This document shows positions 5,211 to 8,385 of a stretch of 8,385 bases of DNA, piece by piece. A model generated the notes under the pieces. The model made no database searches and had not been told where the DNA came from. It saw only the letters and a list, made by a program, of their open reading frames with translations. Positions within the stretch are counted from its first letter, which is position 1, and each line of letters starts with the position of its first letter. Location of the stretch: assembly GCA_030432505.1 (NCBI GenBank), contig JAUIHA010000028.1, positions 1 to 8,385 of the forward strand, written 5' to 3'. The translations under genes were made by a program, and so were the position numbers. This DNA is from a bacterium (GTDB lineage Bacteria; Babelota; Babeliae; Babelales; RVW-14).

Positions 5211-5302
5211 TGGTGGAGAGAGAGGGATTCGAACCCTCGATACCGGTTTCCCGGTATGACGGTTTTCAAGACCGTTGCTTTCAACCACTCAGCCACCTCT
5301 CC
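5211..5302 (-). tRNA. tRNA-Ser(TGA)
   Basis: Read on the - strand, GGAGAGG (from 5302) pairs with TCTCTCC in a 7-bp acceptor stem with one G-T pair. The anticodon arm is ACGGT-CTTGAAA-ACCGT, giving anticodon TGA, which reads UCA and wobble serine codons. A long variable arm (ATACCGG/CCGGTAT type) marks a class II tRNA. The T arm is GAGGG-TTCGAAT-CCCTC. CCA is encoded. The discriminator base is A, whereas the neighbouring tRNA-Ser has G. This is the last gene of the tRNA operon. A TATAAT at 5335-5330 may give it its own promoter. Confidence 0.96.
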
Positions 5303-5329
5303 ACGAGATATTCTTGAGAAAATTTCAAC

Positions 5330-5335
5330 ATTATA
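5330..5335 (-). promoter_or_regulatory. Possible internal -10 box before tRNA-Ser(TGA)
   Basis: A perfect TATAAT reads on the - strand at 5335-5330 in the 91-bp spacer between the two tRNA-Ser genes. Transcription would begin about 20 nt before the tRNA. The -35 is poor (TTATCG at 17 bp; a GAGACA lies at only 11 bp). It may be a weak secondary promoter or chance. Confidence 0.3.
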
Positions 5336-5393
5336 GCTGCTACCACTGTCTCCGATAAGCTTTGTATTAAAATACGCCATATCGAACGAAAAA

Positions 5394-5485
5394 TGGCGGA
5401 GAGAGAGGGATTCGAACCCTCGATCCGGATTTCTCCAGATACTTGCTTAGCAGGCAAGCGCTTTCGACCACTCAGCCACCTCTCC
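5394..5485 (-). tRNA. tRNA-Ser(GCT)
   Basis: The - strand gene has acceptor GGAGAGG/TCTCTCC, a D arm with GCTGAGTGGTCGAAAG, and anticodon arm CTTGC-CTGCTAA-GCAAG. The anticodon is GCT, for codons AGC and AGU. A long variable arm (ATCTGGAGAAATCCGGAT) and the T arm GAGGG-TTCGAAT-CCCTC follow. The discriminator is G and CCA is encoded. It lies 20 bp after tRNA-Arg and is surely in the same transcript. Its CGCCAT end could pair with ATGGCG at 5380-5375 just downstream, a possible weak processing or attenuation hairpin. Confidence 0.97.
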
Positions 5486-5505
5486 AAGCAATAATTTATG
5501 ATCAA

Positions 5506-5582
5506 TGGTGCGCCCGAGAGGAGTCGAACCCCTAACCTTCAGATCCGTAGTCTGACGCTCTATCCAATTGAGCTACGGGCGC
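5506..5582 (-). tRNA. tRNA-Arg(ACG)
   Basis: The - strand gene has acceptor GCGCCCG/CGGGCGC, D arm GCTCAATTGGATAGAGC, anticodon arm TCAGA-CTACGGA-TCTGA and T arm GGGG-TTCGACT-CCTC. A is the discriminator and CCA is encoded. The anticodon ACG is normally edited to ICG by TadA and then reads CGU, CGC and CGA. It is the first gene of the operon, about 38 nt after the predicted transcription start. Confidence 0.97.
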
Positions 5583-5601
5583 ATAATTTGGAAAATTCTT
5601 T

Positions 5602-5616
5602 TTGGAACAATTCCAA
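5602..5616 (-). repeat. Small hairpin in the tRNA operon leader
   Basis: TTGGAA (5602-5607) and TTCCAA (5611-5616) are perfect inverted repeats around a 3-nt loop, between the predicted transcription start near 5620 and tRNA-Arg. In the precursor RNA this would form a short stem ahead of the tRNA, perhaps influencing 5' processing. Confidence 0.35.
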
Positions 5617-5626
5617 TTTCTAAGCT

Positions 5627-5655
5627 ATTATAGACCATATTGAGCAGGTTGTCTC
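5627..5655 (-). promoter_or_regulatory. Sigma70-type promoter of the tRNA operon
   Basis: On the - strand, GAGACA (5655-5650, four of six matches to TTGACA) lies 17 bp before a perfect TATAAT (5632-5627). The predicted start is near 5620, about 38 nt before tRNA-Arg. Upstream, 5656-5690 on this strand is a series of A-tracts, which resembles the UP elements that recruit the RNA polymerase alpha subunit at strong stable-RNA promoters. Confidence 0.65.
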
Positions 5656-5676
5656 TATTTTTTGCAATTTTTTTGA

Positions 5677-5690
5677 ATTTTTTAAAAAAT
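5677..5690. repeat. A/T palindrome between DUF167 and the tRNA promoter
   Basis: ATTTTTTAAAAAAT is a perfect 14-bp palindrome ending one base before the DUF167 start codon. It replaces any SD site there. On the - strand it is part of the A-tract series upstream of the tRNA promoter. Rigid A-tracts of this kind commonly bend DNA and attract the polymerase alpha subunit or nucleoid proteins. Confidence 0.4.
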
Positions 5691-5691
5691 A

Positions 5692-5982
5692 ATGAAAACA
5701 ACGATTACTATAGATATAAAAGTGGTTCCACAATCAGGAAAACAAGAGATCTCTACAGACAAATCTGGAACCATCAAATGCCTCCTCAAAAGTCCCCCAG
5801 AAAAGGGAAAAGCCAACCGTGAGCTCATCAAGCTCCTAAGCAGAAAGCTCAAACTCCCTCAAGAAAACATCGTCATCATCAAGGGGCAAACCTCTCGAAA
5901 AAAAACAATAAAAATTCAAGGCGAAGGACGTCTTGAAGAAATTTTAACCAAACTTGGCATTGAACTTCAGATGAAAATATAA
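5692..5982 (+). CDS. DUF167 (YggU-family) protein
   Basis: The 96-residue product matches the DUF167 family. It has a V-x-P-x-S motif (VVPQSGKQEI, 11-20), the hallmark stretch CLLKSPPEKGKANRELIKLLSRKL (about 30-53) and the second conserved patch VIIKGQTSRKKTIKI (61-75). This small alpha/beta fold is widespread in bacteria, archaea and eukaryotes and has no settled biochemical role. It is often next to envelope or cell-division genes such as yggT. The ATG at 5692 has no SD site. It directly follows the 14-bp palindrome ATTTTTTAAAAAAT, so translation may begin on a very short or unstructured leader. The next gene, a GspF/PilC protein, begins 15 bp after the stop with its own SD site, so the two form an operon. 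The upstream space is shared with the divergent tRNA promoter. Confidence 0.93.
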   Translation: MKTTITIDIKVVPQSGKQEISTDKSGTIKCLLKSPPEKGKANRELIKLLSRKLKLPQENIVIIKGQTSRKKTIKIQGEGRLEEILTKLGIELQMKI

Positions 5983-5997
5983 CAATGAAAGGACGCT

Positions 5998-7206
5998 ATG
6001 CATTCATATCGTTGGAAAGGTATTGATCAGCATGGCACAAAAAAACGCGGCATCACGTATGCTTCCTCTCCGCAAGAACTTGAGCAACATCTGCTTACAC
6101 AACGCATCGCTCTTCTAGAGTATAAACAACCCTCACCACTCTTTTCCTATTTCACAATACACAAAAATATTCCGCCACAGCTTCTCATTACTTTTTTTGA
6201 GCATCTAACAAGCCTGACACAAAGCGGTATAGACCTCCCAACAGCCCTCAATCTTTTTGTGCAACAAACATCACATAAACCATTTAATAATGTCATCAGC
6301 AAACTCTCACACACACTGCAACACGGGCAAAGCTTTTCTTATGCTTGCGGCTACTTTCCTGATATTTTTCCTCTTCCTATTAGAAACTTTTTACAAAGTG
6401 GAGAGAAAACAGGAGCCATTGATAATGCATTAGCAAAAATTACACAGCACCTTAAAGATGCCCATGCACTAAAAAAAGAGGTTTCTCGTGCCATGACACT
6501 TCCAAGTATCACCCTTACCTTTTCAAGTTTAATCATTGTGGGAATCTTTATTTTCATTATTCCACAGTTTGCAGAACTTTTTACGTCAATGGAAAAACCG
6601 CTACCACCACTTACTCAAACGGTCTTTTCAATCAGCACGTTTTTGCGACAACAAAACGGTCTGTTCTTTATTGTCAGTCTTTTCTGCATACCACTTGTAC
6701 TTAAACGCTCACGCAAACTTTCTCTATTCAAAAAATTCACCGACATTGTAGAACTTCACACACCATGGGTATCCTCATGGCATCTGCAAAAAACACGTAT
6801 CAGTATTTTACAAACTATTGCGCTGCTTCTTCATGCAGGCATACCACTTAAACACACGCTTGAACAAACACTTGAAAGCATTGAAAATAAGTCACTCAAA
6901 AAAAAGAATACTGTTTTACTCGATGCTGTTGTGCATGGAGAATCCCTAGAGCAAGGTATGCAACAAGTTGGCAAAAAATATTATCCCGAACATATTGTTT
7001 CACTTGTTGCAACAGGCGAACACACCGGAAATTTACCAGACATGCTTGATAAGGCTGTTCACCTAGAAACAAAAAAGTTGCAAAACCAACTCAAACTTTT
7101 TACGTCAATTTTGCAACCTATGCTTTTAATCATTGTCGGCTTTTTTATTGCAGGCCTTATGCTGATTATCTACTTACCGATATTTTCTATGGCAAGTTTG
7201 TTTTAG
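5998..7206 (+). CDS. Type II secretion / type IV pilus inner-membrane platform protein (GspF/PilC family)
   Basis: The 402-residue length and layout are those of GspF/PilC. An N-terminal cytoplasmic region opens with YRWKGIDQHGTKKRG, then two T2SSF domains (about 66-190 and 266-392). Each carries the signature at its centre: SGEKTGAIDNAL (134-145) and TGEHTGNLPDML (339-350). Hydrophobic segments lie at about 170-190, 221-237 and 373-395, matching the known three-helix topology. In the cell the protein sits in the inner membrane under the pilus or pseudopilus and couples the assembly ATPase (GspE/PilB) to pilin addition. The ATG at 5998 follows AAAGGA (5988-5993) at 4 nt spacing. No ATPase, prepilin peptidase or pilin gene is in view; the partner here is DUF167. 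Whether it serves secretion, pili or competence cannot be decided. Confidence 0.93.
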   Translation: MHSYRWKGIDQHGTKKRGITYASSPQELEQHLLTQRIALLEYKQPSPLFSYFTIHKNIPPQLLITFFEHLTSLTQSGIDLPTALNLFVQQTSHKPFNNVISKLSHTLQHGQSFSYACGYFPDIFPLPIRNFLQSGEKTGAIDNALAKITQHLKDAHALKKEVSRAMTLPSITLTFSSLIIVGIFIFIIPQFAELFTSMEKPLPPLTQTVFSISTFLRQQNGLFFIVSLFCIPLVLKRSRKLSLFKKFTDIVELHTPWVSSWHLQKTRISILQTIALLLHAGIPLKHTLEQTLESIENKSLKKKNTVLLDAVVHGESLEQGMQQVGKKYYPEHIVSLVATGEHTGNLPDMLDKAVHLETKKLQNQLKLFTSILQPMLLIIVGFFIAGLMLIIYLPIFSMASLF

Positions 7207-7248
7207 TAAAATCTCTAAACCTCTTCAAAAACTACACTCGTAACCATA

Positions 7249-7280
7249 GAAAAAAGAAATGGGCGAGATTAACTCGCCCA
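7249..7280 (-). terminator. Rho-independent terminator of the right-hand - strand genes
   Basis: TGGGCGAG (7260-7267) and CTCGCCCA (7273-7280) form a perfect, GC-rich 8-bp stem with a 5-nt loop. On the - strand it is followed by TTTCTTTTTT (7259-7250); on the + strand no T-run follows. It lies 26 bp past the stop of the secreted-protein gene. The + strand GspF gene therefore has no clear terminator of its own here. Confidence 0.85.
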
Positions 7281-7305
7281 AATAATATAAAAAACAAATA
7301 ATTCT

Positions 7306-8088
7306 TTATTGCGGAATGCAGGTAGCATTGGCATCAAGGTAATTCGATACTATAGTTTCCCACAATACCCGGCAGCCAAAGTCCTCTGGTGATGGGAGTA
7401 ATCCAGTAATGCCTTGAGCAATCTGTAAACACTGATAACGAAACCCATCCCATGCACAGATAAAGGAATCATTCACTTGATCATAAATTACTTCTTCTTG
7501 TGACAACCGGTTTGTAACCCAGCTGACTAAATCTTCCCATGGAGTACACAGATACACTACTGTTGCTGCAGTAACACCAAGAACACCAATTAAAATTTTC
7601 TTCACAGTACTCTTACTGAGACATCCACCTTGCTCAATTACTTCTTGGGCCTCAGCAATCTCTTTAGCTATCTTTTCAACAAGCTCTTTTGGCTGTTTTA
7701 TAAATAGATGCCCCTTATCGCTTTCATAAATTTCTAACAAAATGCCCTCTCCCTGAACATTATTCTTTGGATCAGAGATACTATTCCAAAATTCAACAAG
7801 CTCTGTGAAAAGATTCTCTTTTGTAACCCCATTCCAAGCAAGGTGATTCTTTTTTATATTGATGTTTTGAGTCATCATTGTAAGAGCATATGTTTGCAAA
7901 TTAGTACGAGCAAAATTTTTTAAATTATCATTAATATCCTGATCTATATTATATTTCAGTGCCTTATCAAATTTAATTTGCATCCTACTACCTCGTAACA
8001 TGTAAAGCTTTCCAGCAAAACATTCACCAAAGTTTTGAGCAAGCGCTGCAACTAAAAACAAAAATATTTTTCTTGAAAAGTTCTTCAC
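7306..8088 (-). CDS. Secreted or membrane-anchored protein of unknown function (GTG start)
   Basis: I do not recognise a family. A strong SD site (AAGGAG, 8100-8095) lies 6 nt before a GTG at 8088, so this start is preferred over the ATG at 8121, which would place the SD inside the gene. The choice also exposes a classical signal peptide: basic KNFSRK, hydrophobic IFLFLVAALA and a likely cleavage after GECFA (residue 25). The 260-residue product then has a mixed alpha/beta region. It continues with a helical, acidic segment (KELVEKIAKEIAEAQEVIEQ, about 134-153) and a second hydrophobic stretch (KILIGVLGVTAATVVYL, about 164-180). The C-terminal 80 residues are Trp- and Cys-rich. Six cysteines fall at 156, 181, 211, 220, 239 and 257, an even number compatible with disulphides outside the cytoplasm. 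It is 43 bp behind the gene at 8132-8385 and ends at a strong terminator, so the two are likely one transcript. Confidence 0.78.
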   Translation of the reverse strand: MKNFSRKIFLFLVAALAQNFGECFAGKLYMLRGSRMQIKFDKALKYNIDQDINDNLKNFARTNLQTYALTMMTQNINIKKNHLAWNGVTKENLFTELVEFWNSISDPKNNVQGEGILLEIYESDKGHLFIKQPKELVEKIAKEIAEAQEVIEQGGCLSKSTVKKILIGVLGVTAATVVYLCTPWEDLVSWVTNRLSQEEVIYDQVNDSFICAWDGFRYQCLQIAQGITGLLPSPEDFGCRVLWETIVSNYLDANATCIPQ

Positions 8089-8131
8089 GAATAACTCCTT
8101 ATAAATTATCAAAAATTCCAAAACAGAGGGC

Positions 8132-8385
8132 TTACTCTAAACGAAATTTTCCTTGAGAATCTTGATAAAATGAAACCCAAAATTCCCCAATTTTCCTTTT
8201 GTCTTTGAGAATTTCTCTTGCATTGACAAACATATAATTAGTAAAAAGATGGGCAATTCTCTCAAAAAGCTGCTGAATCGTATGTATTTCTTTATCATTA
8301 ATATCGGTCATAATAACATCTCTATCGTCAGAAATTGTATTATTAAAACCTAAAGAATTGGCATACTGCATTTGAAGAGAAAAAC
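8132..8385 (-). CDS. Hypothetical protein, C-terminal part only (start outside window)
   Basis: The - strand frame is open to the window edge through FSLQ before the first ATG (8371), and no SD site precedes that ATG in the bases available. The gene is therefore probably truncated here rather than starting at 8371. The visible part of just over 80 residues is soluble-looking, with a helix around IHTIQQLFERIAHLFTNYMF and an ending FWVSFYQDSQGKFRLE. No family is recognised. Its ending resembles loosely a stretch of the next gene (ILLEIYESDKGHLFIKQ), so the two may be distant paralogues. It stops 43 bp before the secreted-protein gene and would be co-transcribed with it. Confidence 0.6.
   Translation of the reverse strand, partial: FSLQMQYANSLGFNNTISDDRDVIMTDINDKEIHTIQQLFERIAHLFTNYMFVNAREILKDKRKIGEFWVSFYQDSQGKFRLE

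Noticed and set aside
5162..5505. Overlapping - strand open frames of 72-109 residues (with strings such as GEVAEWLKATVLKT and RWLSGRKRLPAKQVSG)
   Set aside because: They are translations of the two tRNA-Ser genes and their flanks, a well-known false protein signature. The RNA genes explain the sequence fully.
8089..8121. ATG at 8121 as start of the secreted unknown protein
   Set aside because: This reading places the AAGGAG site inside the gene and puts 11 extra residues before an ideal signal peptide. The GTG at 8088 has correct SD spacing.
1..8385. Possible reassignment of TGA, since none of the genes here ends in TGA
   Set aside because: All genes end in TAA or TAG, but no in-frame TGA occurs as a sense codon and tryptophans are all TGG. 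Rare TGA use in an AT-rich genome is sufficient. Reading through the TGA at 689 would not restore the effector-binding frame.
1..8385. CRISPR array, insertion sequence or phage genes
   Set aside because: No regularly spaced repeats, transposase motifs, terminal inverted repeats with target duplications, or phage proteins are visible.

Overview
This is an AT-rich, gene-dense bacterial window: nine intact genes, two genes cut by the window edges, one frame-disrupted gene and three tRNA genes. Translation uses the standard code. Most genes have recognisable Shine-Dalgarno (SD) sites, and the tRNA genes encode their own CCA ends. A PilC/GspF membrane protein and a secreted hypothetical protein fit a Gram-negative-type cell envelope. 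The lineage cannot be fixed from this sequence. A small-genome, possibly host-associated group such as Candidatus Dependentiae is only a guess.

Left part (1-1103, + strand): the 3' part of a carbon-nitrogen hydrolase gene is followed 18 bp later by a GyrI/AraC effector-binding-domain gene whose N-terminal coding part is out of frame with the rest. A rho-independent terminator closes the pair. An unknown multi-pass membrane protein (1131-1607, - strand) converges on this unit.

Cold-shock block (1638-3784, + strand): a long AT-rich leader with two strong inverted repeats precedes a CspA-type cold shock protein. A DEAD-box-type RNA helicase with a basic, repetitive tail and a strong terminator follows. 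The two genes share a near-identical 16-17 nt motif in their upstream regions, which may be a common cold-responsive element.

Small-molecule and regulator block (3876-5209): a VOC-fold protein converges on a SnoaL/NTF2-fold protein at one hairpin. The SnoaL-like gene is divergent from a MarR-type regulator. The 73-bp divergent space carries two short direct repeats with 21-22 bp periods, which makes regulation of the SnoaL-like gene by MarR plausible.

tRNA operon (5211-5655, - strand): tRNA-Arg(ACG), tRNA-Ser(GCT) and tRNA-Ser(TGA) lie behind a good sigma70-type promoter with an A-tract UP-like element. The last tRNA ends one base from the marR stop codon.

Right part: a DUF167 gene and a GspF/PilC inner-membrane gene form a short + strand operon. 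Two - strand genes of unknown function follow. One is 5'-truncated by the window edge, and the other encodes a signal-peptide-bearing, cysteine-rich protein with a GTG start. They share a terminator at 7249-7280. Nothing amounts to an obvious new system. The best leads are the shared cold-shock motif, the marR/SnoaL repeat region, the frame-disrupted effector-binding gene and the secreted unknown pair.
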